NCBI RefSeq assembly: GCF_013201035.1
Contig: NZ_CP053707.1
Coordinates: 3,472,001 to 3,536,000 of the forward strand
DNA length: 64,000 bases
Direction: 5' to 3'
Origin: Arthrobacter sp. NEB 688
GTDB taxonomy: Bacteria; Actinomycetota; Actinomycetes; Actinomycetales; Dermatophilaceae
The translations under genes were made by a program, and so were the position numbers. The notes under the pieces are model-generated. The model was not told where the DNA came from. It worked only from the letters and a program-made list of their open reading frames with translations, and did not search any database. Each line of letters starts with the position of its first letter. Within the stretch, counting starts at the first letter, position 1. Shown here one piece after another: positions 26,070 to 34,571 of the stretch.

Positions 26070-28202
26070 ATGACGACACCGGCCCAGGTCCTCGCCCCTC
26101 CCTCCCCCGAGGTCGCCGAGCGCGCCCGCACGGCGCTGCGGCGGCTCGTCGGCCGTGACGACGTCGACTTTCGCGACGGACAGCTCGAGGCCGTCTCGGC
26201 CCTCGTCGAGCACCGCTCGCGCGTCCTCGTCGTCCAGCGCACCGGCTGGGGCAAGTCGGCCGTCTACTTCGTCGCCACGGCGCTGCGCCGGGCCGAGGGC
26301 GCCGGGCCGACGGTCATCATCAGCCCGCTCCTCGCGCTGATGCGCGACCAGATCGCCGCCGCCGGCCGCGCCGGCATCCGCGCCGTGACGATGAACTCGG
26401 CCAACGCGCAGGACTGGGACGGGGTGCGCGCGGCCCTCGCCGAGGACGCGGTCGACGTCCTCCTCGTCAGCCCCGAGCGGCTCAACAACCCGCGCTTCCG
26501 TGACGAGCAGCTGCCCGACCTCGCCCGGCGCTGCGGCCTGCTCGTCGTCGACGAGGCGCACTGCGTCAGCGACTGGGGCCACGACTTCCGGCCGGACTAC
26601 CGCCGCATCCGCGACCTCCTCGACGGCCTGCCGGCCGACGTCCCGGTGCTCGCGACCACCGCCACCGCCAACGCCCGCGTCGTCCACGACGTCGAGGAGC
26701 AGCTCTCCACCGGCGGTCGCCCGGTGCTCACCGTGCGCGGGGGGCTCGCCCGCGACTCGCTGCGGCTCGGGGTGCTCCGCTCGATGTCGCCCGAGCAGCG
26801 GCTCGGCTGGCTGCTGGCGCACCTCGGCGACCTGCCCGGCTCGGGCATCGTCTACGCCCTCACCGTCTCGGCGGCCGAGGACGTCGCGGCGTCCCTGCGC
26901 GAGGCCGGGCACACCGTCGCGTCGTACACCGGCCGCACCGACCCCGCCGACCGCGAGCGCCTCGAGGAAGCGTTGCGGCACAACGAGGTCAAGGCCCTCG
27001 TCGCGACGTCGGCGCTCGGGATGGGCTTCGACAAGCCCGACCTCGGGTTCGTCGTCCACCTCGGCGCCCCGAGCAGCCCGGTCGCCTACTACCAGCAGGT
27101 CGGCCGCGCCGGCCGCGCCACCGACCGCGCCGACGTGCTGCTGCTGCCCGGCCCCGAGGACCGCGACATCTGGCGCTACTTCGCGAGCGTCTCGATGCCG
27201 CGCGAGGACCAGGCGGCCGCCGTGCTGACCGCGCTCGCCGAGGCCGGTCGCGCCCTCTCGACCGCCGCCCTCGAGACGATCGTCGACGTCCGGCGCACCC
27301 GGCTCGAGCTGCTCCTCAAGGTGCTCGACGTCGACGGCGCCGTCCAGCGCGTCTCCGGCGGCTGGACCTCGACCGGCGTCCCGTGGACCTACGACGCCGA
27401 GCGCTACGACCGGGTCGCCGCGGCCCGCCAGGCCGAGCAGCAGCTGATGGTCGACTACGAGGGCACCGACGCCTGCCGGATGGCCTTCCTCCAGGAGTGC
27501 CTCGACGACGACAGCGCCGTCCCCTGCGGCCGCTGCGACGGCTGCGCCGGGCCCTGGTACCCGACCGACGTCCCCGACACCGTGATCGGTGCCGCCCGCG
27601 AACGCCTCCAGAAGGTCGGCACCGTCGTCGACGCGCGCGCCCAGTGGCCGTCGGGGATGGACCGGCTCGGTGTGCCGGTCAAGGGCCGGATTGCCGCCGA
27701 CGAGCAGCTCGAGCCCGGCCGGGCGCTGGCGCGCCTGTCCGACCTCGGCTGGGGCCAGCGGCTGCGTGAGGTCCTGCGCGAGGACGCCCCCGCCTCCCCC
27801 GAGCTCCTGCGGGCCTGCGTGCCCGTCCTCGCCGAGTGGGGCTGGGCGCAGCGGCCGGTGGCCGTCGTCGCGATGCCCTCGCGCTCGCACCCGCAGCTGG
27901 TCCGCTCGCTCGCGGCCGGTCTCGCCGGGATGGGGAGACTGCGCGACCTCGGCACCCTCGACCTCGCCCACGGCGGCCCGACCGGCGAGATGGGCGGCAA
28001 CAGCGCCTACCGGCTGGCCGGCGTCTGGGACCGGGTCGTCGTCGGGCCCGAGCTCGCCGCGCAGCTCGCCGACTGCCCCGGGCCGGTGCTCCTCGTCGAC
28101 GACGTCGTGTCCTCGCGCTGGACGCTCACCGTGGCCGGGCGGTCGCTGCGCCAGGCCGGCGCACCGGGTGTCCTGCCGCTCGTCCTCGCCGTCGACGGCT
28201 GA
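26070..28202 (+). CDS. RecQ-family DNA helicase with C-terminal phosphoribosyltransferase-like domain
   Basis: A 710-residue protein. The superfamily 2 helicase core has motif I QRTGWGKS (57-63), motif II VVDEAHCVSDWGHDFRPDY, motif III ATTATAN and motif VI QQVGRAGRA. A four-cysteine zinc site follows (DACRMAFLQEC, then CGRCDGC). Instead of an HRDC domain, the last ~200 residues end in VLLVDDVVSSRWTLT, which matches the PRPP-binding loop of phosphoribosyltransferases (ComF-like). ATP-dependent DNA unwinding in repair is likely; the role of the C-terminal domain is unknown. The ATG at 26070 lies 9 bases after a TACGGT box. Confidence 0.85.
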   Translation: MTTPAQVLAPPSPEVAERARTALRRLVGRDDVDFRDGQLEAVSALVEHRSRVLVVQRTGWGKSAVYFVATALRRAEGAGPTVIISPLLALMRDQIAAAGRAGIRAVTMNSANAQDWDGVRAALAEDAVDVLLVSPERLNNPRFRDEQLPDLARRCGLLVVDEAHCVSDWGHDFRPDYRRIRDLLDGLPADVPVLATTATANARVVHDVEEQLSTGGRPVLTVRGGLARDSLRLGVLRSMSPEQRLGWLLAHLGDLPGSGIVYALTVSAAEDVAASLREAGHTVASYTGRTDPADRERLEEALRHNEVKALVATSALGMGFDKPDLGFVVHLGAPSSPVAYYQQVGRAGRATDRADVLLLPGPEDRDIWRYFASVSMPREDQAAAVLTALAEAGRALSTAALETIVDVRRTRLELLLKVLDVDGAVQRVSGGWTSTGVPWTYDAERYDRVAAARQAEQQLMVDYEGTDACRMAFLQECLDDDSAVPCGRCDGCAGPWYPTDVPDTVIGAARERLQKVGTVVDARAQWPSGMDRLGVPVKGRIAADEQLEPGRALARLSDLGWGQRLREVLREDAPASPELLRACVPVLAEWGWAQRPVAVVAMPSRSHPQLVRSLAAGLAGMGRLRDLGTLDLAHGGPTGEMGGNSAYRLAGVWDRVVVGPELAAQLADCPGPVLLVDDVVSSRWTLTVAGRSLRQAGAPGVLPLVLAVDG

Positions 28203-28216
28203 GCGGCCCGGCGCGC

Positions 28217-28693
28217 TCAGGCGCCGTCGCCCAGCCGCTCCATCGCGGTGACGAGCTCGCGAAGGGTGTCGCGCACCTCCACCGCCCGCTGCTCCCCCAG
28301 CTCCTCGACGAGCCGCCGCGCCGCCGCCCGGTGCTGCGGCGCGATGGCCCGGACGGCCTCGACCCCGGCCGGGGTCGCCTCGACGAGCTTGGCGCGCCGG
28401 TGCGCCGGGTTGTCGCGGTAGGCCGCGAAGCCCCGCTCGACGAGCAGGTCGGCGATGCGCTGGACGCTCTGCCGGGTCAGGCCCATCTCGCGCGCGATCC
28501 CCGAGACCGGCATCGGGGCCGGCAGCACCGCGCCGAGCACCTGCCACCACGCGGCGGTCAGGCCGGCCGGGCGGGCCAGCTCCTCGGCCAGGGCGAGGAA
28601 CTGGCCGTTGAGCCGAAAGACCGCGAGCGCGCTGTCGGACAGCAGCAGCTGCTCGGGGCTGGGGGCCGCGCGACGGGCGCCCACCGGCGTCAC
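28217..28693 (-). CDS. MarR-family transcriptional regulator
   Basis: A 158-residue winged-helix regulator. The DNA-recognition region is PVSGIAREMGLTRQSVQRIA (about residues 65-85), followed by the wing (FAAYRDNPAHRRAKLVEAT) and the C-terminal dimerisation helices. The GTG overlaps the DJ-1 gene stop (GTGA), so it is the second gene of that operon. A dyad TGACA-N6-TGTCA over the operon promoter is the obvious autoregulatory site, and the divergent efflux pump is a probable target. The inducer is unknown. Confidence 0.88.
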   Translation of the reverse strand: MTPVGARRAAPSPEQLLLSDSALAVFRLNGQFLALAEELARPAGLTAAWWQVLGAVLPAPMPVSGIAREMGLTRQSVQRIADLLVERGFAAYRDNPAHRRAKLVEATPAGVEAVRAIAPQHRAAARRLVEELGEQRAVEVRDTLRELVTAMERLGDGA

Positions 28694-29307
28694 GCGCTCG
28701 CGAGCTCGAAGAACCCGGCCGCGTCGTGGTCGGCGTAGAGGCGCCCGTAGGACTCGATCCGCCCCGCGGGGTGCGCCCCGAGCCGCCGGAAGACCGCCAT
28801 CGCGAAGTGCACGGGGTCGATGCCCGTCGCGGTCACGACGTCGCCGTCGACGACCGCCGGCTCGTGGACGTAGAGCGCGCCGCCGGCGTAGCCGCTCGAG
28901 GCGAGGAAGCCGGGGTCGTTGCTCGTGTGGTGCACGTCGTCGAGCAGCCCCGCCGCGGCGAGCGCCCACGTCGCGCCGCAGACGGCCGCGACGGGCACTC
29001 CGGCCGCGAGGTGCGCCCGGGCCGCCGCGACGAACGGCGCGGAGACCTCGGGGTCGGTCCAGGTCTCGCCGCCGGGGAGCACGAGCATCGCGGAGGAGGC
29101 GGGGTCGAGGCCGGCGAGGGTGCGGTCGGGCAGCACGGTGAGGCCACCCATCGTGCGGACCGGCCCCGGCCGGGCGGCCACGGTCTCGAGGGTGAAGCGG
29201 CCGGCCGGGCCCTGCCCGCCCAGGTGGCCCAGGTGGGCGGCGAGGTGGCCGACCTCCCAGTCGGCCATGGTGTCGAGGACGGCGAGGTGCACGGTGGTGG
29301 AGGACAT
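28690..29307 (-). CDS. DJ-1/PfpI family protein
   Basis: A 205-residue protein with the glutamine-amidotransferase-like fold. The nucleophile elbow VAAVCGATWALA places Cys110, with the acidic partner probably in VLPGGETW. Members are glyoxalases, deglycases, chaperones or amidases; which applies cannot be told. The ATG at 29307 is fixed by a full promoter that leaves a 6-base gap to the start. First gene of a two-gene operon with the MarR regulator, divergent from a drug-efflux MFS gene, which suggests a stress or reactive-compound response. Confidence 0.85.
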   Translation of the reverse strand: MSSTTVHLAVLDTMADWEVGHLAAHLGHLGGQGPAGRFTLETVAARPGPVRTMGGLTVLPDRTLAGLDPASSAMLVLPGGETWTDPEVSAPFVAAARAHLAAGVPVAAVCGATWALAAAGLLDDVHHTSNDPGFLASSGYAGGALYVHEPAVVDGDVVTATGIDPVHFAMAVFRRLGAHPAGRIESYGRLYADHDAAGFFELASA

Positions 29308-29342
29308 GACAGCATCCTGCGCTCATGACAGCGTATTGTCAA
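29308..29342 (-). promoter_or_regulatory. promoter and MarR operator of the DJ-1/marR operon
   Basis: On the minus strand: -35 TTGACA (29337-29342), 17-base spacer, -10 CAGGAT (29314-29319), 6 bases, ATG. The dyad TGACA-N6-TGTCA (29326-29341) overlaps the -35, as expected for MarR repression. A second CATGACAGC (29305-29313) repeats the left half-site over the start codon. Confidence 0.8.
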
Positions 29343-29407
29343 TACTCACCTTCGCGCACCGAGCGCGAACTCCGTACCGGAGGCGACCCCGAGGAAGACC
29401 CCGCCCC

Positions 29408-29413
29408 TAGCGT
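29408..29413 (+). promoter_or_regulatory. -10 box TAGCGT, 6 bases before GTG 29420
   Basis: TANNNT at the leaderless spacing for the efflux gene. It is separated from the divergent MarR operator by about 65 bases. Confidence 0.6.
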
Positions 29414-29419
29414 GGAGCG

Positions 29420-30871
29420 GTGAGCCAGGAGACCGAGGAACGCGCCGAGACCACCCCCGACGACGCGCCCGACCCCCGGCGCTGGCGCATCCTCGGCGTC
29501 ACCCTCGTCGTCGGCTTCATGGTCCTGCTCGACGTGACGATCGTCAACGTCGCCATCCCCTCGATCCGCACCGGTCTCGACACCTCGGCCGGCGCGGTCC
29601 AGTGGGTCGTCTCCGGCTACGCGCTCGCGCTCGGGCTCATGCTCGTCATCGGCGGCCGCCTCGGGGACGCCCACGGCCGGCGCGCCATCATGCTGCTCGG
29701 CCTCGGCGGGTTCGTCGTCTCCAGCGCGGCCGCCGGCTTCGCCCCTAACGTCGGTGTCCTCGTCGCCGCGCGCCTCGCGCAGGGCTTCGCCGCGGGCCTG
29801 CTCACGCCGCAGAGCTCGGGCCTCATCCAGTCGATGTTCCAGGGCCGCGAGCGCGGGGTCGCGTTCGGGCTGTTCGGGTTCACCGTGTCGGTGTCGTCGG
29901 CGATCGGGCCGGTGCTCGGCGGGCTGCTCATCGCCGCCTTCGGCGAGGAGAGCGGCTGGCGCTGGATCTTCCTCGTCAACGTCCCCATCGGCCTCGTCCT
30001 CCTCGTCGCCATCGCGCGCCTGGTCCCGGGGCGCACCGCCGACACGACCGGCGACACCCACCTCGACCTGCCCGGCGCCGCCCTCCTCGGCGTCACCGTG
30101 CTCGCGCTCCTCTACCCCGTCGTCAGCCTCGAGTCCGGCAGCCGCTGGCCGCTGCTGCTGCTCGTCCTCGTGCCGCTGGCCGGCGTCGCCTTCGTCCGGC
30201 ACGAGCGGCGCGTCGTGCGGGACGGCCGCCCGCCCCTGCTCGACCTCGGGCTCCTGCGCAGCACACCGGGGTACGCGAGCGGCATCGTCATCGGCAGCCT
30301 GTACTTCACCGGCTTCACCGGCATCTTCCTCGTGCTCAGCGTCTTCCTCCAGGACGGCCTGGGCTACACGCCGCTGCACGCCGGGCTCCTGCTCACCCCG
30401 TTCGCCGTCGGGTCGGCCGTCGCGAGCCCGCTCGCCGGCCGGGCGGTCAGCCGGGTCGGCCGCCCGCTCACCGTCGTCGCGCTGGCCGTGATGATGCTCG
30501 GCCTCGTCGCCCTCGCTGTCGTCGTGCCCGCCACGGACCGCGACCTGCCCTGGTGGGTGCTGGCCCTCCCGCTGCTCGTCGCCGGGCTCGGCGGCGGCGC
30601 CGTCGTCTCCCCGAACATCACCCTGTCGCTCGCCGAGGTGCCGCCGCAGATGGGCGGCGCCGCGGGCGGGGCGCTCCAGACCGGCCAGCGCATCGGCGCC
30701 GCGATCGGCGCCGCGGTGCTCATGACGACCTACCAGGTCGCGGCCTCGCGGACCGAGGACCCCGGCGCCGCGCTGCGCTGGGCGCTCGGCGCGTCGGTGG
30801 TCCTCCTGCTCACGGCGTGGGCCGCCGCGGTGTGGTCGTGGCGGCGCGAGCCCGACGCCCGGGTCGGCTGA
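29420..30871 (+). CDS. MFS drug-efflux transporter, DHA2 (14-helix) type
   Basis: A 483-residue membrane exporter. The first helix carries LLDVTIVNVAIPSI (motif D1-like), the loop GGRLGDAHGRR is motif A, and GPVLGGLL is motif C of antiporters; about fourteen hydrophobic helices are visible. It probably expels hydrophobic or cationic compounds using the proton gradient. The GTG at 29420 is supported by the TAGCGT box 6 bases before it. Divergent from the DJ-1/MarR operon and likely controlled by that regulator. Confidence 0.88.
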   Translation: MSQETEERAETTPDDAPDPRRWRILGVTLVVGFMVLLDVTIVNVAIPSIRTGLDTSAGAVQWVVSGYALALGLMLVIGGRLGDAHGRRAIMLLGLGGFVVSSAAAGFAPNVGVLVAARLAQGFAAGLLTPQSSGLIQSMFQGRERGVAFGLFGFTVSVSSAIGPVLGGLLIAAFGEESGWRWIFLVNVPIGLVLLVAIARLVPGRTADTTGDTHLDLPGAALLGVTVLALLYPVVSLESGSRWPLLLLVLVPLAGVAFVRHERRVVRDGRPPLLDLGLLRSTPGYASGIVIGSLYFTGFTGIFLVLSVFLQDGLGYTPLHAGLLLTPFAVGSAVASPLAGRAVSRVGRPLTVVALAVMMLGLVALAVVVPATDRDLPWWVLALPLLVAGLGGGAVVSPNITLSLAEVPPQMGGAAGGALQTGQRIGAAIGAAVLMTTYQVAASRTEDPGAALRWALGASVVLLLTAWAAAVWSWRREPDARVG

Positions 30872-30899
30872 GCCCGGCGCGCCGGGTGAGGATGGAGCC

Positions 30900-31373
30900 A
30901 TGGCCCACCCCGCCTTCACCTACGTCGAGGAGCACGCGCGGCGCCCGCTGACCGTGCTCGTCGCCGTCCTCGCCCTCTGCGTCCTCGCCGCCGGAGCGCT
31001 GCTGCGCAGCCGCGACGGGGGCCTCGACCTCTCCCCCGACGGCCCGCTCGACTGGGCCGTGGCGGTCCTCGCCCTCGCCGCCGTCCCGGCCTGGCTCGTC
31101 CTCGGCGACGGCGCGTGGGGCGACTGGCCGCAGGCCTCCGGCCTCGCCGTGGCCGCCGACCGCCTCGTCGTCGACGAGGTGACCTTCGGCTTCGAGGAGC
31201 TGGACGAGGGCACCGCGCACCTGCCCGCCCCGCCGACCGGCCGGCGCGGCACCGTCGAGGTGCCGCTCGCGGCAGGGGGCTCGCTCACGCTGCGGCCCCA
31301 CGACGCCGGCGCCTTCTCGCGCTCCCTCGTCAGGGCGTACCGCGCGTGGGCGGCGGGTCCACCCGCACCGTGA
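30900..31373 (+). CDS. small membrane-anchored protein of unknown function
   Basis: A 157-residue protein with two membrane helices (about 16-34 and 52-68) and a soluble C-terminal region (about 80-150) made of short alternating strands, which could be a PH-like fold, though no family is recognised. The ATG at 30900 follows a GAGGAT box by 6 bases. It lies 28 bases after the efflux gene and its end overlaps the convergent YczE-like gene by 44 bases. Confidence 0.5.
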   Translation: MAHPAFTYVEEHARRPLTVLVAVLALCVLAAGALLRSRDGGLDLSPDGPLDWAVAVLALAAVPAWLVLGDGAWGDWPQASGLAVAADRLVVDEVTFGFEELDEGTAHLPAPPTGRRGTVEVPLAAGGSLTLRPHDAGAFSRSLVRAYRAWAAGPPAP

Positions 31374-32022
31374 GCAGCGGCAGGAAGAGCTGGACGACCG
31401 GCCCGATGAGCAGGGCGTAGACGAGCGTCCCGATCCCGACGACCCCGCCGAGCACCCAGCCGAGGGCGACGACGGTCACCTCGAGCGAGGTCCGCACGAG
31501 CCGGACCGAGCGGCCGGTGCGCCGGGTCAGGCCGGTCATCAGGCCGTCGCGGGGCCCCGGGCCGAGCTGGCTGCCGATGTACATCGCGCCCGCGACGCCG
31601 TTGCCGACGACCCCGAGGAGCATGACGAGGGCGCGCCAGCCCAGGCCCTCGATCGGCGGGACCACCGCGAGCGTGGCGTCCGTCGCCAGCCCGATGACGA
31701 CGGCGTTGGCGACGGTGCCGACCCCGGGCCACTGCCGCAGCGGGATCCAGAGCAGCAGCACGACGAACGAGCTGACGATGACCATCTCGCCGTAGGTGAT
31801 CGGCACGTACCGGATGAGCCCCGTCGTCAGCACGCCCCACGGCTCGACCCCGAGCCCGGCCCGCAGCATGAGGCCCATCGTCACGCCGAAGAGCCCGAGC
31901 CCGACGAGGAGCTGGGCGAGCCGGTGCGGCAGGCGGCCGGCGCGGAGCTGCTCGAGGGGGGTCATCGGGATGAGGGGGACCCGACGGGAGATCCCGCGTC
32001 GGGCCAGCTGGAGCGGTGACAT
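31330..32022 (-). CDS. YczE/YyaS/YitT-family membrane protein
   Basis: A 230-residue protein with about five hydrophobic helices and family-type segments such as GLGVEPWGVLTTGL and GSQLGPGPRDGLMTGLT. Members are often encoded divergently from a MocR-type regulator, and this is the case here, with a clean inverted repeat in the 62-base intergenic space. The transported substrate, if any, is unknown; a link to vitamin B6 or amino acid metabolism is a guess from the partner. The ATG at 32022 is preferred over 32031. Confidence 0.8.
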   Translation of the reverse strand: MSPLQLARRGISRRVPLIPMTPLEQLRAGRLPHRLAQLLVGLGLFGVTMGLMLRAGLGVEPWGVLTTGLIRYVPITYGEMVIVSSFVVLLLWIPLRQWPGVGTVANAVVIGLATDATLAVVPPIEGLGWRALVMLLGVVGNGVAGAMYIGSQLGPGPRDGLMTGLTRRTGRSVRLVRTSLEVTVVALGWVLGGVVGIGTLVYALLIGPVVQLFLPLLTVRVDPPPTRGTP

Positions 32023-32041
32023 GGGGACCATCCTGCCCCGG

Positions 32042-32068
32042 GATTGGCCTGTGAATCGAGGGCCAATC
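32042..32068. promoter_or_regulatory. inverted-repeat operator between yczE-like and mocR-like genes
   Basis: GATTGGCC (32042-32049) and GGCCAATC (32061-32068) form perfect 8 bp arms with an 11-base spacer. They are placed upstream of both divergent genes; a GACAGT box (32073-32078) then precedes GTG 32085 by 6 bases. Confidence 0.75.
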
Positions 32069-32084
32069 GTGCGACAGTGGCCCC

Positions 32085-33530
32085 GTGAGCACCGCCCCGA
32101 CCGTCAGCGCCGCCCGCACCGCCCGCCTCGTCGGCGACCTCGGCGCCGCACGGCCCGCCTACCGCGCGCTCGCCGACGCGCTGCGCCTCGCGGTGGCCGA
32201 CGGCCGGATCGCCGTCGGCACGCGGCTGCCGAGCGAGCGAGACCTCACGACCCACCTCGGCCTCAGCCGCACCACGGTGACCCGCGCCTACGACGTCCTG
32301 CGCGAGCTCGGCTACCTCACCTCGCGGCAGGGCTCCGGCTCCGTCGCGACCCTGCCCGACGGCGCCCGCCGGCGCGGCACCGGCGGCCTCTTCCCCGCCG
32401 ACGTGGGCGACGACGTCCTCGACCTCACCTGTGCCGCGACCCGCGCCCCGGCCGGTGTGCTCGAGGCCTACGAGCGGGCGCTCGAGCGGCTGCCCTCCTA
32501 CCTCTGCGGCGCCGGGTACCTCACCTACGGCGTGCCCGAGCTGCGCGAGGCGGTCGCCGAGCGGTACACCGCCCGCGGCCTGCCGACGAGCGCCGACGAC
32601 GTGCTCGTCACCTCCGGCGCCGTCGCCGGGCTCGCCGTCGTCGTCCGCGCCCTCCTGCGCCCGGGCGACCGCGTGCTCGTCGAGGACCCCACCTACCCCA
32701 ACACCCTCGACGCCCTCCGCGGCGCCGGCGCGCGCCTGCGCGGCCTGCCGGTGGACCCCACCGGCTGGGACGTCGACGAAGCGGTGCGCACGGTCGCGTC
32801 CGCCGGCGCCCGCGCGGCCGTGCTCATCCCGGACTTCCACAACCCGACGGGCGCGCTGCTCGACGACGAGGGGCGGGCCCGGCTGGCGCGCGCCCTCACC
32901 GCGGCCGGCACCGTCCCCGTCGTCGACGAGACGATCGTCGAGATCGACCTCGCGGGCGGCCCGATGCCGCTGCCCCTCGCCGCCCACGCCCCGACGGCCG
33001 TGAGCATCGGCAGCTCCTCGAAGTCGCACTGGGGCGGCCTGCGCACCGGGTGGGTCCGCGCCCCCCGCGGCGCCCTGCGCGCGCTCGTCGAGGCACGCGT
33101 CACGAGCGACCTCGGCGCCCCCGTCCTCGAGCAGCTCGTCCTCGTCGAGCTGATGCGTCGCTCCCCCGGCGTCACCGTCGAGCGCCGCGACGGGCTCGTC
33201 GCCGCCCGCGACGCCCTGGCCGCCGGCCTGCGCGAGCACCTGCCCGAGGCGACCTTCGGGGTGCCGCGCGGCGGTCTGTCGCTGTGGTGCGAGCTGCCCG
33301 CCGACCTGCCCTCGAGCAGCCTCGCCGCGGCCGCCGAGGACGAGGGCCTGCTCGTCGCGGCCGGTCCGCGGTTCTCCCTCGACGGAGGCCTGGACCGGTG
33401 GCTGCGCCTGCCGCACGTGCTGCCCCCGGAGACGATGGCCGACGCCGCGGCCCGGCTCGGGCGCGCCGCCGAGCGCGTGCGCGCCGGCCGCGCCGCCCGG
33501 GTCCGCCCCGGGCGCCCGCTCGTCGCCTGA
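32085..33530 (+). CDS. MocR-family regulator (GntR helix-turn-helix fused to aminotransferase-like domain)
   Basis: A 481-residue regulator. The GntR winged helix (about 25-85) includes RLPSERDLTTHLGLSRTTVT. The rest is a fold-type I aminotransferase domain that binds pyridoxal phosphate, with HNPTG and the PLP lysine Lys313 in SSSKSHWGGLRTGW. These proteins sense PLP or amino-compounds. The divergent YczE-like gene and the inverted repeat between them indicate its target. The GTG at 32085 lacks a ribosome-binding site. Confidence 0.9.
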   Translation: MSTAPTVSAARTARLVGDLGAARPAYRALADALRLAVADGRIAVGTRLPSERDLTTHLGLSRTTVTRAYDVLRELGYLTSRQGSGSVATLPDGARRRGTGGLFPADVGDDVLDLTCAATRAPAGVLEAYERALERLPSYLCGAGYLTYGVPELREAVAERYTARGLPTSADDVLVTSGAVAGLAVVVRALLRPGDRVLVEDPTYPNTLDALRGAGARLRGLPVDPTGWDVDEAVRTVASAGARAAVLIPDFHNPTGALLDDEGRARLARALTAAGTVPVVDETIVEIDLAGGPMPLPLAAHAPTAVSIGSSSKSHWGGLRTGWVRAPRGALRALVEARVTSDLGAPVLEQLVLVELMRRSPGVTVERRDGLVAARDALAAGLREHLPEATFGVPRGGLSLWCELPADLPSSSLAAAAEDEGLLVAAGPRFSLDGGLDRWLRLPHVLPPETMADAAARLGRAAERVRAGRAARVRPGRPLVA

Positions 33531-33541
33531 GCCGCGCTGGC

Positions 33542-33547
33542 TATCGT
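33542..33547 (+). promoter_or_regulatory. -10 box TATCGT, 6 bases before GTG 33554
   Basis: TANNNT at leaderless spacing for tesB, in the 23-base gap after the MocR gene. Confidence 0.6.
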
Positions 33548-33553
33548 TTCCCC

Positions 33554-34504
33554 GTGACCGACCCCCATCCGGACCCGCTCGTCGACCTCCTGCAGACCCT
33601 CGACCTCGAGGAGCTGGGCTCGGCGCAGGTGAGCGTCCAGCCGCGCAGCCTCGCCGCCGCGCCGGGCGTCGAGCTGCCCGACACCTTCGCCGAGGACGTC
33701 ACGCTCTTCCGCGGCGCCAGCCAGAAGCAGCCCCACGGGCGCGTGTTCGGCGGCCAGGTCCTCGCGCAGGGCGTCGTCGCGTCCGGGCGCACGGTGGCCG
33801 GGGTCGGCGACGTGCCGCGCCGGCTGCACTCCCTCCACGCCTACTTCATGCGCCCCGGCGACGACACGCAGCCGATCACCTTCAGCGTCGAGCGGATGCG
33901 TGACGGCCGCTCGTTCTCGACCCGCCGCGTGCACGCCGTCCAGCACGGGCACCCGATCCTCTCGATGAGCACCTCGTGGCAGGCGCCCGACGGTGGCCTC
34001 GACCACCAGGACACCGCGCCGCCGGTGCCGCGCCCCGAGTCCGTGCCGTCCCTCGCCGAGCTCTTCGCGGGGACCGATGACCCTCGCGCACAGCACATCT
34101 CGCGCCGGGCCATCGAGCTGCGGCACGTCGAGGGCAACCTCTTCGCCGGGCCCCCCGCCGAGCAGGTCGCCGAGCAGAACGTGTGGATGCGCGCCGTCGG
34201 CCGGCTGCCGGACGACCCGCTGGTCCACGACGCCGTCCTCGCGTACGCCTCCGACTACAGCCTCCTCGAGCCGATCCTGCGCCGGCACGGGCTGCCCTGG
34301 ACGACGCGCGGCCTCAAGATGGCGAGCCTCGACCACGCGATGTGGTTCCACCGGCCGGCGCGCGCCGACGAGTGGGTCCTCTACTCGCAGGAGTCGCCCT
34401 CGGCGCAGGGTGGGCGCGGCCTCGGGCTGGGCCGGATGTTCGCCGCCGACGGCACGCTCGTCGCGACGGTGGCCCAGGAGGGCATGGTCCGCGTCCCGGA
34501 GTGA
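33554..34504 (+). CDS. tesB: acyl-CoA thioesterase II
   Basis: A 316-residue double hot-dog thioesterase that hydrolyses medium- to long-chain acyl-CoA. The N-terminal half has SQKQPHGRVFGGQVLAQ and LHSLHAYFMRPGD; the C-terminal half has the catalytic Asp in MASLDHAMWFHRP and ends QEGMVRVPE. Length matches TesB (about 290-310) with a slightly long N-terminus. The GTG at 33554 is supported by the TATCGT box. Two intergenic dyads follow before the convergent ABC operon. Confidence 0.92.
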   Translation: MTDPHPDPLVDLLQTLDLEELGSAQVSVQPRSLAAAPGVELPDTFAEDVTLFRGASQKQPHGRVFGGQVLAQGVVASGRTVAGVGDVPRRLHSLHAYFMRPGDDTQPITFSVERMRDGRSFSTRRVHAVQHGHPILSMSTSWQAPDGGLDHQDTAPPVPRPESVPSLAELFAGTDDPRAQHISRRAIELRHVEGNLFAGPPAEQVAEQNVWMRAVGRLPDDPLVHDAVLAYASDYSLLEPILRRHGLPWTTRGLKMASLDHAMWFHRPARADEWVLYSQESPSAQGGRGLGLGRMFAADGTLVATVAQEGMVRVPE

Positions 34505-34507
34505 CCC

Positions 34508-34560
34508 CCGGGTCGAGGTGAAGAAAGACCCTGTCGCGGTCGAATTTCACCTCGACCCGG
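34508..34560. repeat. inverted-repeat element, copy A
   Basis: Perfect 15 bp arms (CCGGGTCGAGGTGAA at 34508-34522, complement at 34546-34560) around a core with an inner GACC/GGTC pairing (34527-34530 and 34538-34541). Related copies lie at 61441-61489 and 61502-61554. Confidence 0.85.
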
Positions 34561-34571
34561 CACCCCACTTG

